A DNA stretch of 64,000 nucleotides from Physella acuta. Its lineage: Eukaryota; Mollusca; Gastropoda; Physidae. Positions 49,801-63,042 of this stretch are shown here, piece by piece. How positions within the stretch are numbered: position 1 is the first letter of the stretch; the number at the start of each line of letters is the position of its first letter. The position numbers and the translations under genes are program-made. The notes beneath the pieces were generated by a model. The model saw only the letters and a program-made list of their open reading frames with translations. It was not told the DNA's origin and searched no databases. The stretch spans positions 186,001-250,000 of the forward strand of contig NW_026732322.1 in the NCBI RefSeq assembly GCF_028476545.1. Reading direction: 5' to 3'.

Positions 49801-52800
49801 GCTGACTTGAGGGTTAGTTGGCTTGCTTCTTATGACGGCTAGTTGGCTAGTTGTAGGAGACTTGGGTAGAAGCCTTGTTGCTATTGATTTAAAGGCTAGT
49901 TGGCTTGCAACTGATGACAATTAATTGGCTTGCAACTGATGACAGTAATGTTGGCTTGCTGTTGACTTGACGGCTAATTTGTTTGGCTTATATTATGTGA
50001 CGGCTTTTTGGCTTAAAATTATCATTTGTCGGCTAGTTGGTTTGCTGCAGATTACGGCTAGTTGTCTTTCTGCTTTTGACTTAAGGGCTAGTTTGAGTGC
50101 TGCTGACTTGAGGGCTAGTTGGCTTACTGCTAATGACGTCTAGTTGGCTTGCTGCTTATGACTAGACAGCTAGTTGTCTTGCAGCTAATCACTAAAAGGC
50201 TAGTTTGAGTGCTGCTGATGACTTGAGGGCTAATTGGCTTGCTGCCGATGACGTGATGGCTAGTTTGTTTGCTGCTTATGACGGCTATTTTGCTTGCTTG
50301 TGTTGACTTGAGGGCTAGTTAGCTTGTTGTTTATGGCCGCTAGTTGGCTTGCTGCTGATGACTTGACGGCTATTTGGCTTGCTATTGGAGGCTTGACGAC
50401 GTTCTACTAATAAATAGAAGTTTAATTAGCTTAATACTAATGCTGCGATAACTACCAGACTTGCCTCTGATGATTTTACAGCTAGTTATCTTGCTTCAGT
50501 TGACTTGAAGGCTGCTTGACTTGCTTCTTATGAAGGCTAGTTGGCTTGTTGCTTATGGCCGCTAGTTGGCTTGCTGCTGATGACTTGACGGCTAGTTGGC
50601 TTGCTGATGACTTCTTGACGACTTTCTACTAATAAATAGAAGTTTAATTAGCTTAATACTAAGGCTGCGATAACTACCAGACTTGCCTCTGATGACTTAA
50701 CAGCTAGTTATCTTGCTTCAGTTGACTTGACGGCTTGTTGGCTTGCAGCTTATTACGTTTAGTTGGCGGGCTGCAGACGACGGCTAGTTGGCTTGCTGTT
50801 GTTGGCTTGACAATTTTCTACTAATAAATAGAAGATTCATTAGCTTAATACTAATGCTGTGACAACTACTTGACTTGCCTCTGATGACTTCATAGCTAGA
50901 TGGCTTGCTTGTAAATAGACGGCTAGTTGGCTTGTTACTTATGGTCGCTAGTTGGCTTGCTGCTGATGACTTGACGGCTGTTTGGCTCACTGTTGATGGC
51001 TGGACGACTTTCTACTAATAAATAGAAGTTTAATTAGTTTAATACTAATGCTGCGATAACTACCAGACTTGCCTCTGATGACGTAACAGCTAGTTATCTT
51101 GCTTCAGTTGACTTGACGGCTTGTTGGCTTGCTGCTTATTACGTCTAGTTGGCTGGCTGCAGTCGACGGCTAGTTGGCTTGCTGTTGTTGGTTTGTCAAT
51201 TTTCTACTAATAAATAGAAGATTCATTAGCTTAATACTAATGCTGTGACAACTACTTGACTTGCCTCTGATGACTTCATAGCTAGATGGCTTGCTTGTAA
51301 ATAGACGGATAGTGGGCTTGTTACTTATGGTCGCTAGTTGGCTTGCTGCTGATGACATGAAGGCTGCTTGACTTGCTTTTTATGACGGCTAGTTGGCTTG
51401 TTGCTTATGGCCGCTAGTTGGCTTGCTGCTGATGACTTGACGGCTAGTTGGCTTGCTGATGATTCTTGACGACTTTCTACTAATAAACAAATGATTAATT
51501 AGCTTAGTACTAATGCTATGACAACTACTAGACTTGCCCTTGATAAGTTGACAGCTAGTTGACATGCTTCTGGTGACTTGACGGCTAGTTGACTTGCTGC
51601 TGTTGGTTTAACGGTGAGTTGGCTTGCTGATGACTTGAAGGCTGCTTGGCTTGCTTCTCATAGCCGCTAGTTGGCTTGCTGCTTATGACGGCTAGTTGGC
51701 ATGCTGATAATGACTCAAGGGCTTGTTGGGTTGCTGTTGACTTGACTTGGCTAGTTAGCTTGCTGCTGATGACGTGATGGCTAGTCTGTTTGGTTTATAT
51801 TATGTGACAGCTAGTTGGCTTGCTGCTGATGATTTTAGGGTTTGTTGGATTGCTGCTGCTGACTTTAGGGCTAGTTGGCTTGCTGCTGATGACAGCTAGT
51901 TGGCTTGCTGCTGATGACAGCTAGTTGGCGTGCTGCCGATGACAGCTAGTTGGCTTGCTGCTGGTGATGGCTGATTGACTTGCTTCTCTTGACGGCTAAT
52001 TGGCTAGCTGTTGATGACTTGACGGCTAATGTGTTTGGCCTATATTATTTGACGGCATTTTGGCGTAAAGTTAATATTGGACAGCTAGTTGGTTTGCTGC
52101 AGATTACGGCTAGTTGTCTTGCTTTTTCTGACTTAAGGGCTAGTTGGCTTGCTGCTGCTGACTTAAGGGTTAGTTGACTTGCTGCTGATGATGGCTAGTT
52201 GGCTTTCTGCTGATGACTTGAAGGCTGATTGGCTTGCTTCTTATGACGGCTAGTTGGCTAGCTGTAGGAGATTTGGCTAGAAGCCTGGTTGCTTTTGAAT
52301 TGAAGGCTAGTTGGTTTGCAACTGATGACAGTTAATTGGCTTGCTGCTGATGTCGATAATGTTGGCTTGCTGTTGATGACTTTGACAGCTAATTTGTTTG
52401 GCTTATATTATGTGACGGCTTTTTGGCTTAAAATTATTATTACGGCTAGTTGGTTGCTGCAGATTACGGCTAGTTGTCTTTCTGCTTTTGACTTAAGGGC
52501 TAGTTGGCTTGCTGCTGCTGACTTGAGGGCTAGTTGGTTTACTGCTAATGACGTCTAGTTGTCTTGCTGCTTATGACTAGACAGCTAGTTGTCTTGCAGC
52601 TAATCACTAAAAGGCTAGTTTGAGTGCTGCTGATGACTTGAGGGCTAATTGGCTTGCTGCTGATGACGTGATGGCTAAATTGTTTGCTGCTTATGACGGC
52701 TATTTTTCTTGCTTGTGTTGACTTGAGGGCTGGTTAGCTTGTTGTTTATGGCCGCTAGTTGGCTTGCTGCTGATGACAGCTAGTTGGCTTGCTGCTGATA

Positions 52801-55800
52801 ACAGCTAGTTGGCTTGCTGCTGATGACAGCTAGTTGGCTTGCTGCTGATGACAGCTAGTTGGCTTGCTGCTGATGACGGCTTGTTGTCTTGCTACTGATA
52901 ACTTGAAGGCTGATTGACTTGCTTCTCTTGACGGCTAGTTGACTAGCTGTTGGTAACTTGATGGCTAGATTTCTGGCTGCATTTGAATTGAAAGCTTTTT
53001 GACTTGCAACTGATGACTGCTATATGGCTAGCGGTTGATGATTTGACGGCTAATATGTTTGGCCCATATTATGTGACGGCATTTTGGCGTAAAGTTAATA
53101 TTTGACGGCTAGTTGGTTTGCTGCAGATTACGACTAGTTGTCTTGCTTCTTCTGACTTAAGGGCTAGTTGGCTTGCTGCTGCTGACTTGAGGGTTAGTTG
53201 GCTTGCTTCTTATGACGGCTAGTTGGCTAGTTGTAGGAGACTTGGGTAGAAGCCTTGTTGCTATTGATTTAAAGGCTAGTTGGCTTGCAACTGATGACAA
53301 TTAATTGGCTTGCAACTGATGACAGTAATGTTGGCTTGCTGTTGACTTGACGGCTAATTTGTTTGGCTTATATTATGTGACGGCTTTTTGGCTTAAAATT
53401 ATCATTTGTCGGCTAGTTGGTTTGCTGCAGATTACGGCTAGTTGTCTTTCTGCTTTTGACTTAAGGGCTAGTTTGAGTGCTGCTGACTTGAGGGCTAGTT
53501 GGCTTACTGCTAATGACGTCTAGTTGGCTTGCTGCTTATGACTAGACAGCTAGTTGTCTTGCAGCTAATCACTAAAAGGCTAGTTTGAGTGCTGCTGATG
53601 ACTTGAGGGCTAATTGGCTTGCTGCCGATGACGTGATGGCTAGTTTGTTTGCTGCTTATGACGGCTATTTTGCTTGCTTGTGTTGACTTGAGGGCTAGTT
53701 AGCTTGTTGTTTATGGCCGCTAGTTGGCTTGCTGCTGATGACTTGACGGCTATTTGGCTTGCTATTGGAGGCTTGACGACGTTCTACTAATAAATAGAAG
53801 TTTAATTAGCTTAATACTAATGCTGCGATAACTACCAGACTTGCCTCTGATGATTTTACAGCTAGTTATCTTGCTTCAGTCGACTTGACGGCTTGTTGGC
53901 TTGCAGCTTATTACGTTTAGTTGGCTGGCTGCAGTCGACGGCTAGTTGGCTTGCTGTTGTTGGCTAGACAATTTTCTACTAATAAATAGAAGATTCATTA
54001 GCTTAATACTAATGCTGTGACAACTACTTGACTTGCCTCTGATGACTTCATAGCTAGATGGCTTGCTTGTAAATAGACGGCTAGTTGGCTTGTTACTTAT
54101 GGTCGCTAGTTGGCTTGCTGCTGATGACTTGACGGCTGTTTGGCTCACTGTTGATGGCTGGACGACTTTCTACTAATAAATAGAAGTTTAATTAGTTTAA
54201 TACTAATGCTGCGATAACTACCAGACTTGCCTCTGATGACGTAACAGCTAGTTATCTTGCTTCAGTTGACTTGACGGCTTGTTGGCTTGCTGCTTATTAC
54301 GTCTAGTTGGCTGGCTGCAGTCGACGGCTAGTTGGCTTGCTGTTGTTGGTTTGTCAATTTTCTACTAATAAATAGAAGATTCATTAGCTTAATACTAATG
54401 CTGTGACAACTACTTGACTTGCCTCTGATGACTTCATAGCTAGATGGCTTGCTTGTAAATAGACGGCTAGTGGGCTTGTTACTTATGGTCGCTAGTTGGC
54501 TTGCTGCTGATGACTTGAAGGCTGCTTGACTTGCTTCTTATGACGGCTAGTTGGCTTGTTGCTTATGGCCGCTAGTTGGCTTGCTGCTGATGACTTGACG
54601 GCTAGTTGGCTTGCTGATGATTCTTGACGACTTTCTACTAATAAACAAATGATTAATTAGCTTAGTACTAATGCTATGACAACTACTAGACTTGCCCTTG
54701 ATAAGTTGACAGCTAGTTGACATGCTTCTGGTGACTTGACAGCTAGTTGACTTGCTGCTGTTGGTTTAACGGTGAGTTGGCTTGCTGATGACTTGAAGGC
54801 TGCTTGGCTTGCTTCTCATAGCCGCTAGTTGGCTTGCTGCTTATGACGGCTAGTTGGCATGCTGATAATGACTCAAGGGCTTGTTGGGTTGCTGTTGACT
54901 TGACTTGGCTAGTTAGCTTGCTGCTGATGACGTGATGGCTAGTCTGTTTGGTTTATATTATGTGACGGCTAGTTGGCTTGCTGCTGATGATTTTAGGGTT
55001 TGTTGGATTGCTGCTGCTGACTTTAGGGCTAGTTGGCTTGCTGCTGATGACAGCTAGTTGGCTTGCTGCTGATGACAGCTAGTTGGCGTGCTGCTGGTGA
55101 TGGCTGATTGACTTGCTTCTCTTGACGGCTAATTGGCTAGCTGTTGATGACTTGACGGCTAATGTGTTTGGCCTATATTATTTGACGGCATTTTGGCGTA
55201 AAGTTAATATTGGACGGCTAGTTGGTTTGCTGCAGATTACGGCTAGTTGTCTTGCTTTTTCTGACTTAAGGGCTAGTTGGTTTGCTGCTGCTGACTTGAG
55301 GGTTAGTTGACTTGCTGCTGATGACGGCTAGTTGGCTTTCTGGTGATGACTTGAAGGCTGATTGGCTTGCTTCTTATGACGGCTAGTTGGCTAGCTGTAG
55401 GAGACTTGGCTAGAAGCCTTGTTGCTTTTGAATTTAAGGCTAGTTGGCTTGCAACTGATGACAGTTAATTGGCTTGCTGCTGATGACAGTAATGTTGGCT
55501 TGCTGTTGATTACTTGACGGCTAATTTGTTTGGCTTATATTATGTGACGGCTTTTTGGCTTAAAGTTATCATTTGACGGCTAGTTGGTTTGCTGCAGATT
55601 ACGGCTAGTTGTCTTTCTGCTTTTGACTTAAGGGCTAGTTTGAGTGCTGCTGATGATGGCTGATTGACTTGCTTCTCTTCACGCATAGTTGGCTAGCTGT
55701 TGGTAACTTGACGGCTAGATTTCTGGCTGCATTTGAATTGACGGCTTTTTGGCTTGCAACTGATGACTGCTAATTGGCTAGCTGTTGATGACTTGACGGC

Positions 55801-58800
55801 TAATTTGTTTAGCTTATATTATGTGACGGCCACTTGGCGTAAAGTTAATATTTGACGGTTAGTTGGTTTGCTTTTTCTGACTTAAGGGCTAGTTGGCTTG
55901 CTGCTGCTGAATTGAGGGTTAGTTGACTTGCTGCTGATGACGGCTAGTTGGCTTGCTGCTGCTTATTTTAGGGCTAGTTGGCTTGCTGCTGCTGACTTCA
56001 GGGCTAGTTGGCTTGCTGCTTATGACTAGACAGCTAGTTGTCTTGCAGCTAATCACTGAAAGGCTAGTTTGAGTGCTGCTGATGACTTGAGGGCTAATTG
56101 GCTTTCTGCCGATGACGTGATGGCTAGTCTGTTTATATTATGTGACGGCTAGTTGGCTTGCTGCTGATTATGTGAGAGCTAGTTGTCTTGCTGCAGATAA
56201 TTTTAGGGTTTCTTGGATTGCTGCGGCTGACTTTAGGGCTAGTTGGATTGCTGCTGATGACAGCTAGTTGGCTTGCTGCTGATGACAGCTAGTTGGCTTG
56301 CTGCTGATGACAGCTAGTTGGCTTGCTGCTGATGACAGCTAGTTGGCTTGCTGCTGATGACAGCTAGTTGGCTTGTTGCTGATGATGGCTGATTGACTTG
56401 CTTCTCTTGACGGATAATTGGCTAGCTGTTGGTAACTTGACGGCTAGATTTCTGGCTGCATTTGAATTGACGGCTTTTTGGCTTGCAACTTATGACTGCT
56501 AATTGGCTTGCTGTTGATGACTTGACGGCTAATTTGTTTGGCTTATTTTATGTGACGGCCATTCGGCGTAAAGTTAATATTTGACGACTAGTTGGTTTGC
56601 TTTTTCTTACTGAAGGGCTACTTGGCTTGCTGATGCTGACTTGAGGGTTAGTTGACTTGATGCTGATGACGGCTAGTTGGCTTTCTGCTGATGACTTGAA
56701 AGCTGATTGGCTTGCTTCTTATGACGGCTAGTTGGCTAGCTGTACGAGACTTGGCTAGAAGCCTTGTTGCTTTTGAATTGAAGGCTAGTTGGCTTGCAAC
56801 TGATGACAGTTAATTGGCTTGCTGCTGATGACAGTAATGTTGGCTTGCTGTTGATGACTTGACGGCTAATTTGTTTGGCTTATATTATGTGACGGCTTTT
56901 TGGCTTAAAGTTATTATTTGACGGCTAGTTGGTTTGCTGCAGATTACGGCTAGTTGTCTTTCTGCTTTTGACTTAAGGGCTAGTTGGCTTGCTGATGATG
57001 ACGAGAGGGCTAGTTGGCTTGCGGCTGATGAATAAGGGCTAGTTGTCTTGCTGGTGATGACTTAAGGGCTAGTTGTCTTTCTGCAGATAATTACAGGGCT
57101 AGTTGTCTTGCTGCAGATGACTTTAGGGTTTTTTAGATTGCTGCTGCTGACTTGATGGCTAGTTGGCTTGCTGTTGATGATTTGAAGGCTGATTGACTTG
57201 CTTTTTATGACGGCTAGTTACCTAGTTGTGGTAACCTGTCGGCTAGAATTCTGGCTGCATTTGAATTGAAGGCTTTTTGGCTTGCAACTGATGACAACTA
57301 ATTTGCTAGCTGATGATAACGACATTTTGGCTTGCTGTCGATGACTTGACGGCTAATTTGTTTGTCCTATATTATATGAAGGCTTTTTTGCCTAAAGTTA
57401 TTGATTTGACTGCTAGTTGGTTTGCCTCTGATGGCAGCTAATGGTCATGCTGCTTCTAACTTAAGGGATTGTTAGATTGCTGCTGCTGACTTCAGGGCTA
57501 GTTGGTTTGCTGCAGATTACGGCTAGTTATCTTGCTTTTTCTGACTTAAGGGCTAGTTGGCTTGCTGCTGCTGGCTTGAGTGTTAGTTGTCTTGCTGCTG
57601 ATGACGGCTAGTTGGCTTTCTGCTGATGACTTGAAGGCTGATTGGCTTGCTTCTTATGACGGCTAGTTGGCTAGCTGTAGGAGACTTGGCTAGAAGCCTT
57701 GTTGCTTTTAAATTGAAGGCTAGTTGGCTTGCAACTGATGACAGTTAATTGGCTTGCTGTTGATGGCTTGACGGCTAATTTGTTTGGCTTATATTATGTG
57801 ACGGCTTTTTGACTTAAAGTTATTATTTGACGGCTAGTTGGTTTGCTGCAGATTATGGCTAGTTGTCTTTCTGCTTTTGACTTCAGGGCTAGTTGGCTTG
57901 CTGCTGCTGACTTGAAGGCTGCTTGACTTGCTTCTTATGACGGCTATTTGGCTAGCTGTAGGAGACTTGGCTAGAAGCCTTGTAGCTTTTGAATTGAAGG
58001 CTAGTTGGCTTGCAACTGATGACAGTTAATTGGCTTGCTGCTGATGACGGTAATGTTGGCTTGCTGTTGATGATTTGACGGCTAATTTGTTTGGCTTATA
58101 TTATGTGACGGCTTTTTGGCTTAAAGTTATCATTTGACGGCTAGTTGGTTTGATGCAGATTACGGCTAGTTGTCTTTCTGCTTTTGACTTTAGGGCTAGT
58201 TGGCTTGCTGCTGCTTACTTTAGGGCTAGTTGGTTTACTGCTAATGACGTCTAGTTGGCTTGCTGCTTATGACTAGACAGCTAGTTGTCTTGCAGCCAAT
58301 CACTGAAAGGCTAGTTTGAGTGCTGCTGATGACTTGAGGGCTAATTGGCTTTCTGCCGATGACGTGATGGCTAGTCTGTTTGGCTTATATTATGTGACGG
58401 CTAGTTGGCTTCCTGCTGATTATGCGAGAGCTAGTTGTCTTGCTGCAGATGATTTTAGGGTTTGTTGGATTGCTCCTGTTGACTTTAGGGCTAGTTGGAT
58501 TGCTGCTGATGACAGCTAGTTGGCTTGCTGCTGACGATGGCTTGTTGGCTTGCTGCTGATGACAGCTAGTTGGCTTGCTGCTGATGATGGCTGATTGACT
58601 TGCTTCTCTTCACGGATAGTTGGCTAGCTGTTGGTAACTTGACGGCTAGATTTCTGGCTGCATTTGAATTGACGGCTTTTTGGCTTGCAACTGATGACTG
58701 CTAATTGGCTAGCTGTTGATGACTTGACGGCTAATTTGTTTAGCTTATATTATGTGACGGCCACTTGGCGTAAAGTTAATATTTGACGGTTAGTTGGTTT

Positions 58801-59780
58801 GCTTTTTCTGACTTAAGGGCTAGTTGGCTTGCTGCTGCTGAATTGAGGGTTAGTTGACTTGCTGCTGATGACGGCTAGTTGGCTTTCTGCTGATGACTTG
58901 AAGGCTGATTGGCTTGTTTCTAATGACGGCTAGTTGACTAGCTGTAGGAGACTTGGCTAGAAGTCTTGTTGCTTTTGAATTGAAGGCTAGTTGGCTTGCA
59001 ACTGATGACAGTTAATTGGCTTGCTGCTGATGACAGTAATGTTGGCTTGCTGTTGATGACTTGACGGCTAATTTGTTTGGCTTATATTATGTGACGGCTT
59101 TTTGGCTTAAAGTTATCATTTGACGGCTAGTTGGTTTGCTGCAGATTACGGCTAGTTGTCTTTCTGCTTTTGACTTTAGGGCTAGTTGGCTTGCTGCTGC
59201 TGACGTCTAGTTGGCTTGCTGCTTATGACTAGACAGCTAGTTGTCTTGCAGCTAATCACTAAAAGGCTAGTTTGAGTGCTGCTGATGACTTGAGGGCTAA
59301 TTGGCTTGCTGCCGATGACGTGATGGCTAGTTTGTTTGCTGCTTATGACGGCTATTTTGCTTGCTTGTGTTGACTTGAGGGCTAGTTAGCTTGTTGTTTA
59401 TGGCCGCTAGTTGGCTTGCTGCGGATGACTTGACGGCTATTTGGCTTCCTGCTGTTGACTTGATGGCTAGTTGCTTGCTGCTGATGAAGGCTAGTCGGCT
59501 TGCTTATTATGACTTAACAGCTTGTTGGCTAGCTCCTGATGACTTGAGGTCCAGTTGACTTGCAGCTGATGACTTGAGAGTGAGTTTGTTGCTGATGACT
59601 TGGGGGCTAGTTAGCTTACTCCTGATGACTTGAGGATTAGTTGACTTGTTACTGATGACTTTAGGGCAAGTTGGCTATCTGCTGATGTCGGCTAGTTGGC
59701 TTGCTGGTGGTGACTACGGCTTGTTGGCTTGCTAATGTCTTAATGGACTAGTTGGCTGAGGACTTTAAGGTTTCTTGCTT
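40900..59780. repeat. Major satellite array of 25/30-bp units with higher-order repeats
   Basis: About 19 kb made mainly of GCTAGTTGGCTTGCTGCT followed by GATGACTTGACG (30 bp) or GATGACA (25 bp), with shared longer blocks between. A marker TTTAACGGTGAG recurs at 42621, 45280, 47907, 51607 and 54765, giving higher-order periods of about 2.66, 2.63, 3.70 and 3.16 kb. The blocks near 48.8-52.2 and 52.2-55.4 kb are almost identical. No gene is supported: frames shift between units and no frame runs beyond about 80 codons. Confidence 0.95.
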
Positions 59781-59784
59781 ATGA

Positions 59785-60985
59785 CTTGTTAGTTGTCGTT
59801 CGTTTGTCCGTTTTCAGTGCTATTAGTTTGGATTGTTGGTTGGTTTTTGTCCGTTGGTTGGTTGTCTGTTAGTTGGTTAGTTGTCGTTCGTTTGTCCGAT
59901 GTCGGTTAGTGGTGTTAGTTAGGTTCGTTGGTTGGTTTTCGTCCGTTGGTTGGTTGTCTGTTAGTTGGTTAGTTGTCGTTCGTTTGTCCGTTGTCGGTTA
60001 GTGGTGTTAGTTAGGTTTGTTGGTTGGTTATCGTCCGTTGGTTGGTTGTCTGTTAGTTGGTTAGTTGTCGTTCGTTTGTCCGTTGTCGGTTAGTAGAGTT
60101 AGTTAGAGTCGTTCGTTGGTTTTCGTCCGTTGGTTGTCTGTTAGTTGGTTAGTTGTCGTTCGTTTATCCGTCTGTCCGTTAGTGGTGTTAGTTAGGTTCG
60201 TTGGTTGGTTTTCGTCTGTTGGTTGGTAGTCTGTTAGTTGGTTAGTTGTCGTTCGTTAGTCCGTTGTCGGTTAGTGGTGTTAGTTAGGTTCGTTGGTTGG
60301 TTTTCGTCCATTGGTTGTCTGTTAGTTGGTTAGTTGTCGTTCGTTTGTCCGTCTGTCCGTTAGTGGTGTTAGTTAGGTTCGTTGGTTGGTTTTCGTCCGT
60401 TGGTTGTCTGTTAGTTGGTTAGTTGTCGTTCGTTAGTCCGTTGTCGGTTAGTGGTGTTAGTTAGGTTCGTTGGTTGGTTTTCGTCCGTTGGTAGTCTGTT
60501 AGTTGGTTAGTTGTCGTTCGTTTGTCCGTCTGTCCGTTAGTGGTGTTAGTTAGGTTCGTTGGTTGGTTTTCGTCTGTTGGTTGGTAGTCTGTTAGTTGGT
60601 TAGTTGTCGTTCGTTAGTCCGTTGTCGGTTAGTGGTGTTAGTTAGGTTCGTTGGTTGGTTTTCGTCCATTGGTTGTCTGTTAGTTGGTTAGTTGTCGTTC
60701 GTTTGTCCGTCTGTCCGTTAGTGGTGTTAGTTAGGTTCGTTGGTTGGTTTTCGTCCGTTGGTTGTCTGTTAGTTGGTTAGTTGTCGTTCGTTAGTCCGTT
60801 GTCGGTTAGTGGTGTTAGTTAGGTTCGTTGGTTGGTTTTCGTCCGTTGGTAGTCTGTTAGTTGGTTAGTTGTCGTTCGTTTGTCCGTCTGTCCGTTAGTG
60901 GTGTTAGTTAGGTTCGTTGGTTGGTTTTCGTCCGTTGGTTGTCTGTTAGTTGGTTCGTTGTCTTTCGTTTGTCCGTTGTCAATTA
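59785..60985. repeat. 93-bp satellite, right array
   Basis: About 13 units of the same satellite as 39622-40890, same orientation, slightly shorter (87-93 bp). A four-unit block near 60166-60520 is repeated at about 60524-60880, a 358-bp higher-order period. Confidence 0.93.
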
Positions 60986-61103
60986 GCGTTCTTAGGTTAT
61001 TATTGTTTTGGTTGACTGTTAGTGAATTTGTAGGTGTTGGTTTTTGTTTGGTGTGTACACACACTTTCAGCCCTTATCTGATACTCATATGTGAACATCT
61101 ACT

Positions 61104-61625
61104 TGATGGGTCCTCTCGGTGATGGGTCCTCTCGGTGATGGGTCCTCTCGGTGATGGGTCCTCTCGGTGATGGGTCCTCTCGGTGATGGGTCCTCTCGGT
61201 GATGGGTCCTCTCGGTGATGGGTCCTCTCGGTGATGGGTCCTCTCGGTGATGGGTCCTCTCGGTGATGGGTCCTCTCGGTGATGGGTCCTCTCGGTGATG
61301 GGTCCTCTCGGTGATGGGTCCTCTCGGTGATGGGTCCTCTCGGTGATGGGTCCTCTCGGTGATGGGTCCTCTCGGTGATGGGTCCTCTCGGTGATGGGTC
61401 TTCTCGGTGATGGGTCCTCTCGGTGATGGGTCATCTCGGTGATGGGTCATCTCGGTGATGGGTAATCTAGGTGATGGGTCATCACGTTGATGGGTCCTTT
61501 CGGTGATGAGTCCTCTGATAGGTCCTCTCGGTGAAGAGGGTTCTCTCTTTTGATGGGCCCCTTTATTGAAGGGTCATCTTGTTTATGGGCCATCTTGTTT
61601 AGGGGCCATCTTGTTGATGGGTCCA
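61104..61625. repeat. 16-bp minisatellite (GATGGGTCCTCTCGGT)
   Basis: About 21 nearly perfect units to 61440, then degenerate ones (GATGGGTCATCTCGGT and others) to about 61625. The unit lacks stops on the minus strand, which explains the long REDPSPRGPI shadow frames. Confidence 0.95.
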
Positions 61626-62517
61626 CTCGTTAATGAGTATACATGGTCCTGACATGCTCATGACATACCATCTAGTCGACGTGTTATAATGATGACAGAG
61701 CAACCAGGAAGTGACGTGGTATGGAATAAAAAAGCGTCCTCACTTAGCACAGTAACAAATCCTAATCCACTACAGAATGCACACCTTCACAAAACGTGAC
61801 ATTTGATAACCAAACAGAACACAGTATAGCTAATTTATCTGGCAGGATCATTACAACAGTCAATAGACCAGAGCTTAAAATAACACAACACACAAACAGT
61901 CGGGGAATTTTTAAAGAGCTTGATAATGCTGATGAACCTGTGTTTTCACTGTTTTTGACACTGTTCAACGTGTGTGTGTGTGTGTTTGAATGAACGTAGG
62001 ACTATGTTGAACACTTGTGTGTGTGTTTGAATTAACTTAGGACAGTAGCTAGTCCAACGTAAACAAGTTGGTGTGTTCGGACGGATGCGGGGCTGAGTAG
62101 TGTTCACAGGTTAAATGGGGGGTGGGGGTGGTGACGCGGGGAGGGGAATAATGGAACGTAGCAAACATCTAATTGTATACACTAAACACTTTCACAACAT
62201 CCCCGTCATTACACACAGTCTACCTAATATTTATATATATAGAAGTTATCTAGGGTTGATCTCTTTATGTCTTTATCATATCGATCACGACCACAGCAAT
62301 CAACTTTACAAAGCACAGTGGGGATCAATCTAAAAAAAAGATTCTTGTAACTTGTTTAAAATGTTGAATAGCCCAACAGGTTGCGAGTTTTTTTTTATTC
62401 TTCTCATTGTCGAAAAACGTAGGTAGATTTGTTTCCAAGCACATGAGGTTTATTTTGCCGATTATATTTAAACAACCAACCCAACTCCATCGCCTTCTGT
62501 ACGTTTGACATCTTATT
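61626..62517. other. Unassigned stretch right of the satellite domain
   Basis: A short (GT)n run near 61970 and a G-rich stretch near 62117. No exon, RNA gene or known element recognised. Confidence 0.5.
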
Positions 62518-62518
62518 A

Positions 62519-62672
62519 TGGTGACGGAGTGGTCTAGCGGTAGAGAGCTGGACTGTTAACCCGTGAGTCTCGAGTTCGAATCCCGGATCAAGTCAGTCCA
62601 CCCGACTTAGTTTGTCTTTTAGTTGGTTAGATGCACTATAAACCGTCAGGTTTGAAAACAGAACTTTTTTTT
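62519..62672 (+). mobile_element. SINE, internally deleted
   Basis: Intact tRNA-like head (GTGACGGAGTGGTCTAGCGG, B box GAGTTCGAATCCC) and tail (ACCGTCAGGTTTGAAAACAG), but most of the body is missing. Confidence 0.88.
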
Positions 62673-63042
62673 TATAACTAGGCTAGGCTTATTATGTCGA
62701 TAACAGTTACTTCCCTTTACATAGAGGAGAAAAGAAAAAAAAAAGCTCCCGTAAGCTTAAATATGATGTACTTAAAATGACTGAATGACGATATGCGACG
62801 ATGAAGGAGAGGCTTGTTCAGAGCATTTTAAATTATTTTTTTACAGTTATGTACCATTTGTAAACTAGGACTTTTGAAAATTGTTACGTAAATGTAACAC
62901 GATACCTAACTTTCATCCAGCTCAATGATTTGAATAGTTTGGAAAAACGAAATCCGTTTAAGAACACTGTCACCTTTAGGGAGGTCAATATATATATTCC
63001 TAATAAAGTTAAATACTTTACACTAAAAATGTAACATGAAGT

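Noticed and set aside
40900-59780. CRISPR-like array of short repeats
   Set aside because: Repeats are contiguous variants of one unit without unique spacers, in a eukaryotic genome with introns and SINEs.
61085-61450. Minus-strand REDPSPRGPI repeat ORFs
   Set aside because: Stop-free 16-bp minisatellite read in several frames.
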